The translations under genes were made by a program, and so were the position numbers. 64,000 nt of DNA from Salinicola socius (lineage in GTDB: Bacteria > Pseudomonadota > Gammaproteobacteria > Pseudomonadales > Halomonadaceae). The DNA lies in NCBI RefSeq assembly GCF_001937195.1, contig NZ_MSDO01000012.1, forward strand, positions 1-64,000. Reading direction: 5' to 3'. Below the pieces are notes generated by a model, which ran no database searches, was not told where the DNA came from, and saw nothing but the letters and a program-made list of their open reading frames with translations. Every line of letters starts with the position of its first letter. Position 1 is the stretch's first letter. Shown piece by piece: positions 32,353-41,457 of this stretch.

Positions 32353-32782
32353 GGTCTGATCCCTTCGAAGGATTTTAATTAGTCTTTTAAGATTTTCGTT
32401 GCCATCCCCAGCTGGATAATCTACTGCCTGTCCTCGCTTGTTGGAGCTCAATAGTGTTAATAAAACCCATGCGTTGTAAATATAGCGTGTTCAGGTTTTC
32501 AAACCGTCACATGTCCGGGAAACTTAAGGAATCTGTAAGATTTTAATATAACCCTGGAAAATCATACTGTTGAAAAGGAAATTTCGAGGTCAAATTAAAG
32601 AACGCCGTTTCCATTCCCAGAAAAAGCACGCTTTCTTGTTCTCGACGCCAGAATTTCCAGTAGGCGAATAGTTGGGTTTTCTCATCATGTTCGGTAGTGA
32701 GATATTCATGGTCTCACTGACAGGGTTTAGTTTGCCCCCACCGCCACGCCCCGTAGAATGAACGTTTTTTGGCAGGAACCCT
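32353..32782. other. A+T-rich intergenic region between the VpsT-like gene and rdgB
   Basis: This 430-bp gap is clearly richer in A+T than its surroundings and is shared by two divergent genes. I see no credible protein gene. A candidate rdgB promoter lies at 32732-32759 (TTGCCC, 16 bp, TAGAAT). A small hairpin gtgaga/tctcac lies near 32696-32716. The long leader before the regulator recalls the long regulated csgD upstream regions. Confidence 0.5.
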
Positions 32783-33415
32783 ATGAGCGTGCAAATGGAT
32801 AACCTGGTCATTGCCAGTGGCAACCGCGGAAAACTGGCTGAATTTCAGCAGCTTGTGGGTTCCTTGGGCCTTCGCGTCCAGCCGCAGTCGGACTTTGGCG
32901 TGACCGATGTGGAAGAGACCGGGCTGACGTTCGTCGAAAATGCCATTCTCAAGGCGCGCGCCGCGGCCACAGCCAGCGGCTTGCCGGCATTGGCCGATGA
33001 TTCCGGTCTGGCGGTCGATGCGCTGGGCGGGGCGCCGGGTATCTACTCAGCCCGCTACGCCGGGGCGTCCGGAGATGGCAAGTCCCGGGACAAGGCCAAT
33101 AACGCCAAACTGCTGGCCGCGCTCAGGGACATTCCCGAGGGGCAGCGTACGGCGCGTTACTGGTGCGTTCTGGTTTACCTGCGTCATGCCGACGATCCCG
33201 TGCCGCTGATCGTTCAGTGCGACTGGAAGGGCGACATTCTGGCTTATCCAAGGGGTGAGGGCGGCTTCGGCTACGATCCGCTTTTCTGGGTGCCCGAATG
33301 CGGCATGAGCGTCGCCGAGCTCAGTGCCGAGGAGAAAAATCGACTGAGCCATCGAGGTCGGGCGCTGCAGACGTTGGCCGCCCAGCTCAAGGAATTGGGG
33401 CAGCTCACCCCATGA
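32783..33415 (+). CDS. rdgB: XTP/dITP diphosphatase RdgB
   Basis: RdgB removes non-canonical purine nucleotides (ITP, dITP, XTP) from the nucleotide pool. The 210-residue Ham1-type protein has the signature SGNRGKLAEF (about 12-21), the catalytic GLTFVENAILKAR (about 47-59), PALADDSGLAVDAL (about 69-82) and GFGYDPLFWV. An in-frame ATG at 32795 is an alternative start. The stop overlaps the hemW start (ATGA). Confidence 0.95.
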   Translation: MSVQMDNLVIASGNRGKLAEFQQLVGSLGLRVQPQSDFGVTDVEETGLTFVENAILKARAAATASGLPALADDSGLAVDALGGAPGIYSARYAGASGDGKSRDKANNAKLLAALRDIPEGQRTARYWCVLVYLRHADDPVPLIVQCDWKGDILAYPRGEGGFGYDPLFWVPECGMSVAELSAEEKNRLSHRGRALQTLAAQLKELGQLTP

Positions 33416-34623
33416 TGGCCTTGCCGCCGCTGGCGCTCTACATCCACGTGCCCTGGTGCGTGCGTAAATGCCCCTATTGCGACTTCAACTCTCATGGCGT
33501 GGGCCATGGCGCGGAGCTGCCGGAATCCCGCTATGTCGATACGCTACTGGCGGATCTCGATCAGGATCTCGCCGCCGTTCAGGGGCGGGAGATCGTCAGC
33601 ATCTTCATTGGCGGCGGCACGCCAAGTCTGTTTTCCGCAGCGGCGTATCAGCGCTTGTTCAAAGGGCTGCGCCAACGACTCGACTTTGCCCCGGACATCG
33701 AGATCACGCTGGAAGCCAATCCCGGCACGGTGGAACAGAGCCGCTTCGAAGGCTATCGCCAGGCTGGCATCAATCGGCTATCCATCGGCGTGCAGAGCTT
33801 TGCCTCCGAGCAGCTCGAAGCGCTGGGACGCATCCATAGTGGCGAAGAGGCGGTACGCGCGATGCGTAGCGCCCGGAACGCCGGTTTCGACAACGTCAAT
33901 CTGGATCTGATGCACGGTCTGCCGGGGCAGACGCTGGCGACGGCGCTTGAGGATATCGAGCAGGCGCTGGCGCTCGAGCCCACGCATCTGTCTTGGTATC
34001 AGCTGACGCTGGAGCCCAACACCGAATTCTTCTCCCACCCGCCGCCGCTGCCCGACGAGGAGCGGCTGTGGGATATTCAGGATGCCGGCCATGCACGGCT
34101 CGAATCGGCCGGGTTCGCGCGCTACGAGATTTCCGCCTACGCCCGGCCGGGGCGACAGGCGCGCCATAACCTCAACTATTGGCGTTTCGGCGATTACCTC
34201 GGCATCGGCGCCGGTGCCCATGGCAAGCTGTCCTGGATCGATTCGCCAGGTCAATGGCGCATCGAGCGGCGCTGGAAGACACGCCAGCCCGACGCTTACC
34301 TGCGTCGTCTGAATGACCCCCGTGGCTTTATCGGCGGTGGTCAGGAAGTGAGCGACCGGGCGCTGCCGTTGGAGTTCCTGATGAATGCCTTGCGCCTGAC
34401 CGAAGGTGTAAGAACCGATGACTGGGAAAACCATACCGGTCAGGCGTTGTCTGAACTGACGCCTCGTCTGGAACGGGCGCGACAGCAAGGTCTGTTGATG
34501 ACCACGTCGTCACGTCTGCAAGCGACCCCCCAAGGGCTGTTATTCTTGAATGATCTGCTCGCGCTGTTGGATGACGAGGATTCGAGAAACGATGTCGAAC
34601 CTCGCGCGACAGCCGGACAGTGA
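33412..34623 (+). CDS. hemW: Heme chaperone HemW (radical SAM protein)
   Basis: HemW was long annotated as coproporphyrinogen III oxidase-like but is now regarded as a heme chaperone that binds a 4Fe-4S cluster and SAM. The 403-residue protein has the radical SAM cluster motif CVRKCPYCDF (C-x3-C-x2-C) near residues 16-25, IFIGGGTPSL, and the HemN C-terminal domain. It lacks the extra N-terminal residues of true HemN. The ATG at 33412 overlaps rdgB by 4 bp. Confidence 0.93.
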   Translation: MMALPPLALYIHVPWCVRKCPYCDFNSHGVGHGAELPESRYVDTLLADLDQDLAAVQGREIVSIFIGGGTPSLFSAAAYQRLFKGLRQRLDFAPDIEITLEANPGTVEQSRFEGYRQAGINRLSIGVQSFASEQLEALGRIHSGEEAVRAMRSARNAGFDNVNLDLMHGLPGQTLATALEDIEQALALEPTHLSWYQLTLEPNTEFFSHPPPLPDEERLWDIQDAGHARLESAGFARYEISAYARPGRQARHNLNYWRFGDYLGIGAGAHGKLSWIDSPGQWRIERRWKTRQPDAYLRRLNDPRGFIGGGQEVSDRALPLEFLMNALRLTEGVRTDDWENHTGQALSELTPRLERARQQGLLMTTSSRLQATPQGLLFLNDLLALLDDEDSRNDVEPRATAGQ

Positions 34624-34692
34624 TGGATTCGTCGTCACCAGCCCGTGTCCCGGCACAGGCGTGGCGACTCGCAAGCAAGGAGCTTCTCGAGC

Positions 34693-35379
34693 ATGAAGAT
34701 GATGAAAAAGACGTTCTGGTTGTCCATTCCGGTTGCCATGGCGGTCGGTATGACCGGCTGTGCTTCCAATGGTGCCGATAATCAGCAGCAGGGTGGCGGC
34801 AACACCAAAGCCTGGAGCGGTGCCGGCATCGGTGCCGTGGCTGGTGCGGTTGCCGGTGCGCTGACCGGCGATGGTGGCAGCAGCACGCGGGACCGTGCGC
34901 TGATCGGTGCAGCCGCCGGCGCGGCCGCCGGTGGCGGTATCGGTGCCTACATGGACTCCCAGGAGAAAGAGCTGCGAAAAAGCCTGGATGGCACGGGTAT
35001 CGGCGTCGAGCGTGATGGTAATAACCTGATCCTCAACATGCCGAGCAGCGTCACGTTCGATGTCGATGCCAGCGATCTGCAGACGCCGGCGCGCCAGGCT
35101 CTCAATGACGTCAATGCGGTGCTGCGCGCCTATCCGGAAACCCGAATCAACGTGGCTGGTTACACCGACAGCACTGGCGCGGATAGCTACAACCAGAAGC
35201 TTTCCGAGCGCCGCGCACAGTCGGTGGCGACCTACCTCGAGCAGGGTGGCGTCGAGGCCGGGCGGATCAACGCCGTCGGCTATGGCGAGACGAATCCGGT
35301 CGCCAGCAACGACACCGATGCGGGTCGCGCCCAGAATCGTCGCGTCGAAATTACGCTGACGCCGACGCAGCAGTCCTGA
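34693..35379 (+). CDS. OmpA-family lipoprotein (YiaD-like)
   Basis: A 228-residue envelope lipoprotein. It has a lipoprotein signal ending VGMTGC (Cys near residue 21), then a Gly/Ala-rich glycine-zipper region (GAGIGAVAGAVAGALTGDGG) and a C-terminal OmpA domain. The latter has the peptidoglycan-binding pattern NVAGYTDSTGADSYNQKLS and RRVEITL at the end. It should be anchored in the outer membrane and bind peptidoglycan. The ATG at 34693 is preceded by AAGGAG about 8-10 bases upstream. A strong terminator follows. Confidence 0.92.
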   Translation: MKMMKKTFWLSIPVAMAVGMTGCASNGADNQQQGGGNTKAWSGAGIGAVAGAVAGALTGDGGSSTRDRALIGAAAGAAAGGGIGAYMDSQEKELRKSLDGTGIGVERDGNNLILNMPSSVTFDVDASDLQTPARQALNDVNAVLRAYPETRINVAGYTDSTGADSYNQKLSERRAQSVATYLEQGGVEAGRINAVGYGETNPVASNDTDAGRAQNRRVEITLTPTQQS

Positions 35380-35410
35380 GGTTGGTTTGATCGGCAAGCC
35401 GATCTCGAGC

Positions 35411-35439
35411 GGGCGTGACCTAGGGGTCACGCCCTTTTT
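35411..35439 (+). terminator. Rho-independent terminator after the OmpA-like lipoprotein gene
   Basis: A perfect 10-bp stem (gggcgtgacc / ggtcacgccc) with loop tagg is followed by five T residues. It lies 31 bases after the stop codon. Confidence 0.95.
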
Positions 35440-35505
35440 GATGGTCGGGCTTTTTGATAACCGTGCGGTTTCGATAGTCGCGCTCCCGCAGAGGGATACA
35501 CGTTC

Positions 35506-36357
35506 ATGCTTGCCTACCAGCACGCTTACCATGCCGGCAATTTTGCCGATGTCCACAAGCACCTTGGCTTGAGGCGGCTCATCCAGGCCATGATGGGAAA
35601 ATCTTCCGCGATCAGTTTCGTCGATACCCACGCCGGTCGCGGACTCTATCCGCTGGCCGCGGCGGAAACGCAGAAACTGGGCGAGTATCATCAGGGTGTC
35701 GAGCGTCTGTGGCAGCGTCGTCGCGGTCTCTCCGCCGATTCTCCCATTGGCGAGTGGCTGGCGGCGCTGGCGACGTTGCAAGCCGGTGCCGAGCTGAGTC
35801 GCTATCCCGGCTCGCCCTGGTGGCTGGGTTCGGCACTTCGGCCCCAGGACCGGCTGACGCTGTTCGAGTTGCACCCGGCCGAGCATCGGCATCTCGTCGA
35901 TCAGGCCTTTTCGGCGGAGAGCGCCGTGCAGCGGCGGCATGCGGATGGCCTCAAGGGTCTATCCAAACTGGTACCGGTATCCACGCCGCGACTCTGCGTA
36001 TTGATCGACCCCAGCTACGAGCGCAAGGCCGAATACGAAGAGGTCGCCGAAACGCTGCGTCAGGTTTCGCGCAAGGTGCGTCATGCGGTGGTTCTGGTGT
36101 GGTATCCGCTACTGCCGGCAGATCGCCACCGGAGGATGCTGGAAACGCTGCGGGCCGCCGGCATTCCCAAGCTGTGGCGCAGCGAGCTGCAGATCCGCGA
36201 GCCGATTGCCGACCGGGGGATGTACGGCAGCGGTCTGCTGGTGATGAACCCCCCGTGGCAGCTCGATCGCGAGCTCGATCAGGTCTTTTCCGCGCTGGCG
36301 CCGATGCTGGCCGAGGGCGCGACGCATCGCAGTGAGTGGTGGACCGGCGAGGCGTGA
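35506..36357 (+). CDS. rlmJ: 23S rRNA (adenine2030-N6)-methyltransferase RlmJ
   Basis: RlmJ methylates A2030 of 23S rRNA with SAM. The 283-residue protein begins MLAYQHAYHAGNFADVHKHL, the diagnostic N-terminus, and has the SAM-binding segment FVDTHAGRGLYPL, the catalytic DPSYE (in VLIDPSYERKAEYE) and the end segment SGLLVMNPPW. Length matches E. coli RlmJ (280). It ends 31 bp from the convergent ggpPS stop. Confidence 0.95.
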   Translation: MLAYQHAYHAGNFADVHKHLGLRRLIQAMMGKSSAISFVDTHAGRGLYPLAAAETQKLGEYHQGVERLWQRRRGLSADSPIGEWLAALATLQAGAELSRYPGSPWWLGSALRPQDRLTLFELHPAEHRHLVDQAFSAESAVQRRHADGLKGLSKLVPVSTPRLCVLIDPSYERKAEYEEVAETLRQVSRKVRHAVVLVWYPLLPADRHRRMLETLRAAGIPKLWRSELQIREPIADRGMYGSGLLVMNPPWQLDRELDQVFSALAPMLAEGATHRSEWWTGEA

Positions 36358-36388
36358 CGGCAAACATCGCCATCACGCCTCGCGGTTG

Positions 36389-38668
36389 CTAGACCAGGTT
36401 GGAGGTGGGATTGGCCGGGCTTTCGGTGCCTTCGGGTTCCTCGCCCCGAATGGCGGCGATGAACTCGTCGCCCCAGCGGCGGATGTCGTTGTAGCTGACG
36501 ATATCGTTCAACTGACGTAGCCGCGCCTCGGCTTCTGCGCGAGGCAGATTGAGCCCCAGATAGCAGGTTCGGGCCAGATCGTGGAGATCGTGCGGGTTGG
36601 TCAGGATGGCGCCTTTCAGTTCGGCGGCCGCGCCGGCGAATTCCGACAGCACCAGCACGCCACAGCCCTGGGTCATGCCTTGGGTGGCGGCGAACTCCTT
36701 GGCCACCAGATTGAGGCCGTCTCGCAGCGGCGTGATCCACATCACGTCGGCCATGGCGTACCAGGCGACGACTTCCTCGAACGGAAAACCGCGGAAATAG
36801 AACTGCACCGGTGTCCAGCCGACATCGGCGAAGCGACCGTTGATGTGACCGATGGTCTGCTCGATCTGGGTCTGCAGCTCGTTGTAGATGGTCATTTCGC
36901 GTGCCGCAGGCACGCAGATGCTGACCAGGGTCACCTTGCCGCGCAGCTCGGGGTTCTCGTCGAGCAGCAGTTCATAGGCCTGAAGTTTCTCGAGAATGCC
37001 CTTGGTGTAATCGAGTCTTTCGACCGACAGGATCAGCTTGACCCCGCCGAACTCCTGTCGCAGCTCGGCCATGCGCGAGCTGGCACCTTCCTGATCGAGC
37101 GCGTTACGGATCCGAGCGAGATCCAGCCCGACCGGATGGGCGCCCAGACGCACCACGCGAGAACCGGTATCCACGGCCGTGGTCATGGTCTCGAGGCCGA
37201 CGGCGCAGCCATAGGTCAGAAACCGCGGCGCGCAGCTCTGTCTGGATAGCGTGGTCAGCGGCACCACGCCACGGGCCACATCGACGAAGTTCTCGACCTG
37301 ACGCGGGATATGGAAAGCGACGTAGTCGCACTGCAACAGACTGCCGATGATCTCGCGTCGCCACGGCAGCACGTTGAACACGTCCGCCGAAGGGAAATAG
37401 GTGTGGTGGAAGAAGGCGATCCGCAGATCGGGGCGCATCTCCCGAAGATAGGCCGGGACCATCCACAGGTTGTAGTCGTGAATCCAGATCAGCGCGCCTT
37501 CGGCGGCCTCTTCGGCGGTGCGTTCGGCAAAGGCGCGGTTGACCTCGCAGTAGACGATCCAGTCTTCCTCGCGGAAATGCGCGCGCTCCCAGAAGGTGTG
37601 CAGCGTCGGCCAGAACGCTTCCTTGGAGAAGCGCTTGTAGAAGGTATCGACCTGAACCTTGGTCAGCGGCACCCGGGCGGCGGTCAGCAGCGGATACTGC
37701 TTGGCGTCGACACTGGTATGGGTAACGAAATCCTCTTCGTCGTCCTCTTCATGGATCGACCACGCGATCCACGAACCGCGCTGGTCGGCAAAGAAGCTCA
37801 ACAGCGTCGGAATGATGCCGTTGGGGGAGGTCGGGCGGCGGCGCTGGATCTTGCCATCGACCCGATACTCTTCGTAGGGCAGCCGGTGATAGACCATCAC
37901 CAGCTCGGCCTTGCCGGTCTGCGTCTCGTCACGGCGATTCTCGGCGGCGACACCGTGGGCGCCGAGAAAGCCGAAATGGGCGAACGCCTCGATGATGCCG
38001 GCGCAGCCGGTCTTCTCGGCGTGCATCACTCGGGTCTGGTTCTGGGTCTGCTCGAGCAGAGCCGGCTCCGATCCGCCGACGCAGACCGACTTGAAACCGG
38101 CGGTGAGCATGGCGAGGTCGTTCATGGTGTCACCGGCGACCAGCACCTCTTCGCTGTCGATCCCGAGCCACTCGACCAGCTTCTCCAGACTGCTGCCCTT
38201 GTTGACGCCCTTGGGCAGGAAGTCCAGATAGCGTCCTGCCGAGTAGAGCATCTCGCAATCCAGCTCCCTGGCCAGCGTGATCAGCGCGTCATCCTGGGCA
38301 CGCTCGGGCGGGCAGTAATAGGAGCAGCGTCGCAGCTGTGGCTCGTCCTGCCGAACCACGTCCGGAAAACGTTGCAGGGCGGAAGCAATGCGGGACTCGC
38401 CCGGCCAGCTCGTGTCGATCTCGTTCTGCAGCGGTTGGATCGGCTGCAGTGTATCGCCGAGATAGAGGCTGGCACCCACGTCGGCCACGATATAGTCCGG
38501 CTGCGGTAGCGTGGGATCGGACAGTAGCGGCAGGATCGCCTCCAGGCTGCGACCGCTGATGTAGGCCAGCTTGATATCCGGATGGGCGGCGATGGTCTGA
38601 TAGAGACTGAGGCGGGCTTCGGCGTCGCCGCCGAGAAAGGTGCCGTCGAGATCGGTGGCAAGTAGCAT
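36389..38668 (-). CDS. ggpPS: Fused glucosylglycerol-phosphate phosphatase / synthase (GgpPS)
   Basis: This enzyme should make the compatible solute glucosylglycerol from ADP-glucose and glycerol-3-phosphate in two steps on one chain. The 759-residue protein has an N-terminal HAD phosphatase (DLDGT at 6-10, SGR at 38-40, Lys in the KGVNKGSS region, AGDTMND at 178-184). From about 255 it has a family 20 glycosyltransferase (WIHDYNLWMVPAYLRE, FHHTYFPSADVFNVLPWR, ITPLRDGLNLVAKEF). The transferase resembles cyanobacterial GgpS rather than OtsA, and this order matches the fused enzyme described from Pseudomonas anguilliseptica. The ATG at 38668 has AGGAGG 8 bases upstream. FHHTYFP has Tyr where GgpS usually has Pro. 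Trehalose-phosphate synthesis is the alternative. Confidence 0.88.
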   Translation of the reverse strand: MLLATDLDGTFLGGDAEARLSLYQTIAAHPDIKLAYISGRSLEAILPLLSDPTLPQPDYIVADVGASLYLGDTLQPIQPLQNEIDTSWPGESRIASALQRFPDVVRQDEPQLRRCSYYCPPERAQDDALITLARELDCEMLYSAGRYLDFLPKGVNKGSSLEKLVEWLGIDSEEVLVAGDTMNDLAMLTAGFKSVCVGGSEPALLEQTQNQTRVMHAEKTGCAGIIEAFAHFGFLGAHGVAAENRRDETQTGKAELVMVYHRLPYEEYRVDGKIQRRRPTSPNGIIPTLLSFFADQRGSWIAWSIHEEDDEEDFVTHTSVDAKQYPLLTAARVPLTKVQVDTFYKRFSKEAFWPTLHTFWERAHFREEDWIVYCEVNRAFAERTAEEAAEGALIWIHDYNLWMVPAYLREMRPDLRIAFFHHTYFPSADVFNVLPWRREIIGSLLQCDYVAFHIPRQVENFVDVARGVVPLTTLSRQSCAPRFLTYGCAVGLETMTTAVDTGSRVVRLGAHPVGLDLARIRNALDQEGASSRMAELRQEFGGVKLILSVERLDYTKGILEKLQAYELLLDENPELRGKVTLVSICVPAAREMTIYNELQTQIEQTIGHINGRFADVGWTPVQFYFRGFPFEEVVAWYAMADVMWITPLRDGLNLVAKEFAATQGMTQGCGVLVLSEFAGAAAELKGAILTNPHDLHDLARTCYLGLNLPRAEAEARLRQLNDIVSYNDIRRWGDEFIAAIRGEEPEGTESPANPTSNLV

Positions 38669-38765
38669 GTGTGGTTCCTCCTGCCCGGCCTCTGAGGACC
38701 GGCGCGATTTTCCCTGCGCGAGCGGTTGGCGCGTTCGTCGAATGACTTTGGCTTCGGATTCAGGC

Positions 38766-40061
38766 TCAAGCCTTGCCGGCCATCTCGACGATTCGCTGGC
38801 GCTCGTGCTCTTCATAGAAACTGGGGTCGGCGAACAGATCCTTCTGAACGTCGTCGTACATCATCTCCAGGGCCTGGCTACTGGTCGGCGTCATGGGCTC
38901 GAAATGGGCCGTATCGCCGCTGACCAGGACCGATACGTGACGCCGGCGGTAGATCGCGTAGCCGGCGAGCAGCGCCATCACCACGGCGATGTAGAGCGGT
39001 AATCCCTGATCGCCGACGCTGTGCATGATCACCCCGGCCAGAATCGGCGCGACGGCACTGCCGGCGCCTTGAACGACCAGCATATCAGCTGAGCCGGCAA
39101 CGATTTCGTCGGGATGCAACTGATCGATCAACTGGGCCACGGCAATTGGATAGATCGAGAACGACAAGCCGCCCCACAGGAAATACAGTCCGAGCAGCGT
39201 CAACGGGTTGGGCGCGAACGGCATGGCGGCGGCAGCGATCGCGGCCAGAATCACCACGTAGGTCATGACACGGGGACGATCGTGGGTATCGGAGAATCGG
39301 CCGATCGGTATCTGCAGCAGCGCACCGCCAATGATGGCGCAGCTCATCACCACGCCGACGCCGGCGACGTCGAACCCGACGCTGCGCGCGTAGACCGGTG
39401 TCAGGGTCCAGAACGCGCCCATGGCGAGGCCGGACATCGCCGACGCGGCAACCGCCAACGGGGCGAAGCCCAACAGCGCCTTGAGACTGCTCTTGGGGCG
39501 GGCGGGGATGACCGGCTGGCTGCGTTTGGTGATCGTGATCGGCAACAGCGCCCAGCTGATCAGAATCGACGCGAGCGCGAACAGCAGAAAGCCATCGGGG
39601 CTGTCCAGCCGCAGGATCTGCTGGGCGATCGCCAGCGCCCCCAGGTTGACCACCATGTAGATCGCGAAAACCCGGCCTCGCTGGTGGCTGGCAGCCTGAC
39701 TGTTGAGCCAGCTTTCGATCACCGTCATCAGGGTAATGAACGAGAGGCCGTAGATCACGCGAAGACCCAGCCACACCCAGGGATTGATGAAGATCAGGTG
39801 AAGCAGAGCGGCAGAGGCACAGAGCCCGGCACAGAACGCAAAGGTACGAATGTGTCCCATGCGCTTGATCAGCCGGCCGCTGATCCAGGTACCGCCGATG
39901 AACCCGATGAAATACCCGGACATGATGAGACCGATCAGGCTGGTCGAGAAACCCTCGTCGGCGCCGCGCAGTGTCAACAACGTATTGATCAGACCATTGC
40001 CGAGCAGCAGCAACGCCACGCTGCCCAGCAACGCACGAATGGGTCGTAACAACGACCACAT
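38766..40061 (-). CDS. MFS transporter (YcaD-like)
   Basis: A 431-residue major facilitator with twelve hydrophobic segments and a C-terminal cytoplasmic tail rich in Glu and Asp. It resembles the YcaD group of uncharacterised carriers (GYFIGFIGGTWISGRLIKRM between helices 2 and 3, GLSFSIYPIAVAQL). The start at 40061 (MWSLLRPIRALL) has AAGGAG 6 bases upstream, better than the ATG at 40091. It lies 97 bp upstream of ggpPS on the same strand, so co-expression is possible. Substrate is unknown. Confidence 0.87.
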   Translation of the reverse strand: MWSLLRPIRALLGSVALLLLGNGLINTLLTLRGADEGFSTSLIGLIMSGYFIGFIGGTWISGRLIKRMGHIRTFAFCAGLCASAALLHLIFINPWVWLGLRVIYGLSFITLMTVIESWLNSQAASHQRGRVFAIYMVVNLGALAIAQQILRLDSPDGFLLFALASILISWALLPITITKRSQPVIPARPKSSLKALLGFAPLAVAASAMSGLAMGAFWTLTPVYARSVGFDVAGVGVVMSCAIIGGALLQIPIGRFSDTHDRPRVMTYVVILAAIAAAAMPFAPNPLTLLGLYFLWGGLSFSIYPIAVAQLIDQLHPDEIVAGSADMLVVQGAGSAVAPILAGVIMHSVGDQGLPLYIAVVMALLAGYAIYRRRHVSVLVSGDTAHFEPMTPTSSQALEMMYDDVQKDLFADPSFYEEHERQRIVEMAGKA

Positions 40062-40140
40062 AGCTTTCTCCTTGCCATGGCTTGAATTCATTCATGCAGT
40101 AAGCGTGCCGAAGCCCCTGGCATTCGGAAAAACCGCCATT

Positions 40141-40190
40141 ATTATAAGATGATATTATCGTTTCTTAAGCATAACCATAATCAAGGTTAT
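40141..40190 (-). promoter_or_regulatory. Candidate promoter and operator before the MFS gene
   Basis: On the minus strand TTAAGA (40168-40163) and a perfect TATAAT (40146-40141) are 16 bp apart, about 80 bases before the MFS start. Just upstream an inverted repeat ATAACC/GGTTAT (40171-40176, 40185-40190) could be an operator. The local sequence is strikingly A+T-rich. Confidence 0.5.
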
Positions 40191-40268
40191 TCCATGCTTG
40201 CACTCTGGAGGTGCAGTCAGGCTGACCCGATTCAGCTTAGCAGCCAAATGCCATGCTGCCGCCAGAAA

Positions 40269-41348
40269 TCAAGGCACCCGCCGTAGCCAAGCTTCGCTGG
40301 CGAATTTCTCCTTCGCCAGTGTCTCGGCGGCGGCCAGCTCGTCCTGGCTGAGAGAATCCGGATCCAGCGTGAAACGTGCGGCAAACGATTCGATCATGCG
40401 CTGAATGATCGCCTCGCGTGCGAGCCCGGTCTGACGTTTGAGCGGGTCGACGCGCTTGCCGGCACTGGCGGTGCCCTTGTCGGAGAGCTTCTCGCGGCCG
40501 ATCCTCAGCACCCGGGTGAGCTTGTCGGCGTCGATGTCGTAGGCCATGGTGACGTGATGCAGCACCGCGCCGTTGATCCGTTTCTGGGCGGCGCCGGCGA
40601 TCTTGCCGCCGGGGGAAGTGATGTCGTTGATCGGCACGTACCATGCCTTGATACCCATGTCGCCCAGCGCCTGGATGACCCAGTCATCGAGAAAGGCATA
40701 GCTTTCGACGAAGGTGAGCCCCTGGACCAGGGTTTCCGGCACGATCAGCGACCAGGTGATGGTGTTGCCCGGTTCGACGAACATGGCGCCGCCGCCGCTG
40801 ATGCGGCGTACGACCTCGATACCGGCGTTGCGGGCGGCCTCGCCATCGACTTCGTTGGCCAGCGACTGGAATACGCCGATGATGATCGCCGCACGATCCC
40901 ATTCCCACACGCGCAGCGTCGGGCCGCGCCGTCCCGCCGCCACCTCCCGTGTCAGCACTTCATCCAGTGCCATGTGTAGATGAGGGGGCTCCGGTGTCCG
41001 ATGAATCAGGCCGAAGCGATGATCGCGCCAATCCGAGGTTCGAGAGAGGGCACGGCGAATCACGGTGGCGATGGCGGGCACCGAAAGCCCGACCATCTCT
41101 GTCCGGGGAGGAAGTGCCGCCTGGATACGCGCGATCAGGGTGTCGGCGTCTGTATCGACCGGGGCGCCCTCCAGGGCGCGATCGATCGCTTCCAGCGCGT
41201 CGTCGGGCTCGAGGAAGAAATCCCCGGACAGCTGCACCGAGGCCAGCCGTTCATCGCGGACGATGACATCCGCCACCAGCAATTTGCCACCCGGCACCTT
41301 GTATTCACCGTGGCAGAGGCTGTCACCACCGTTGGATAATTCCGACAT
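40269..41348 (-). CDS. Lipoate-protein ligase-like protein with N-terminal accessory domain
   Basis: Probably attaches lipoate or octanoate to E2/H proteins in the cytoplasm. The 359-residue protein has the LplA catalytic core in its second part: RRISGGGAMFVEPGN, then INDITSPGGKIAGAAQKRI with the adenylate-binding Lys. Unusually, the first 85 or so residues (HGEYKVPGGKLLVADVIV, FFLEPDDALEAIDRAL) look like the accessory domain that is C-terminal in E. coli LplA. Related stand-alone accessory proteins are known in archaea. AGGTG 6 bases before the ATG at 41348 supports the start. No lipoyl-dependent enzyme genes are nearby. Confidence 0.83.
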   Translation of the reverse strand: MSELSNGGDSLCHGEYKVPGGKLLVADVIVRDERLASVQLSGDFFLEPDDALEAIDRALEGAPVDTDADTLIARIQAALPPRTEMVGLSVPAIATVIRRALSRTSDWRDHRFGLIHRTPEPPHLHMALDEVLTREVAAGRRGPTLRVWEWDRAAIIIGVFQSLANEVDGEAARNAGIEVVRRISGGGAMFVEPGNTITWSLIVPETLVQGLTFVESYAFLDDWVIQALGDMGIKAWYVPINDITSPGGKIAGAAQKRINGAVLHHVTMAYDIDADKLTRVLRIGREKLSDKGTASAGKRVDPLKRQTGLAREAIIQRMIESFAARFTLDPDSLSQDELAAAETLAKEKFASEAWLRRVP

Positions 41349-41457
41349 TACCGCACCTTGACCTGGACATTTTCAGCGCCAGTATAGCGCTCGCGGATGA
41401 CGGGAAGTGTCGGTCGGCGGTCGAGACGAGTGATACTTGTGCGCGTGCTTCCGCCAA

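Noticed and set aside
32590-32823. 77-codon open frame before the VpsT-like gene
   Set aside because: It overlaps the rdgB start region on the other strand and has no recognisable features.
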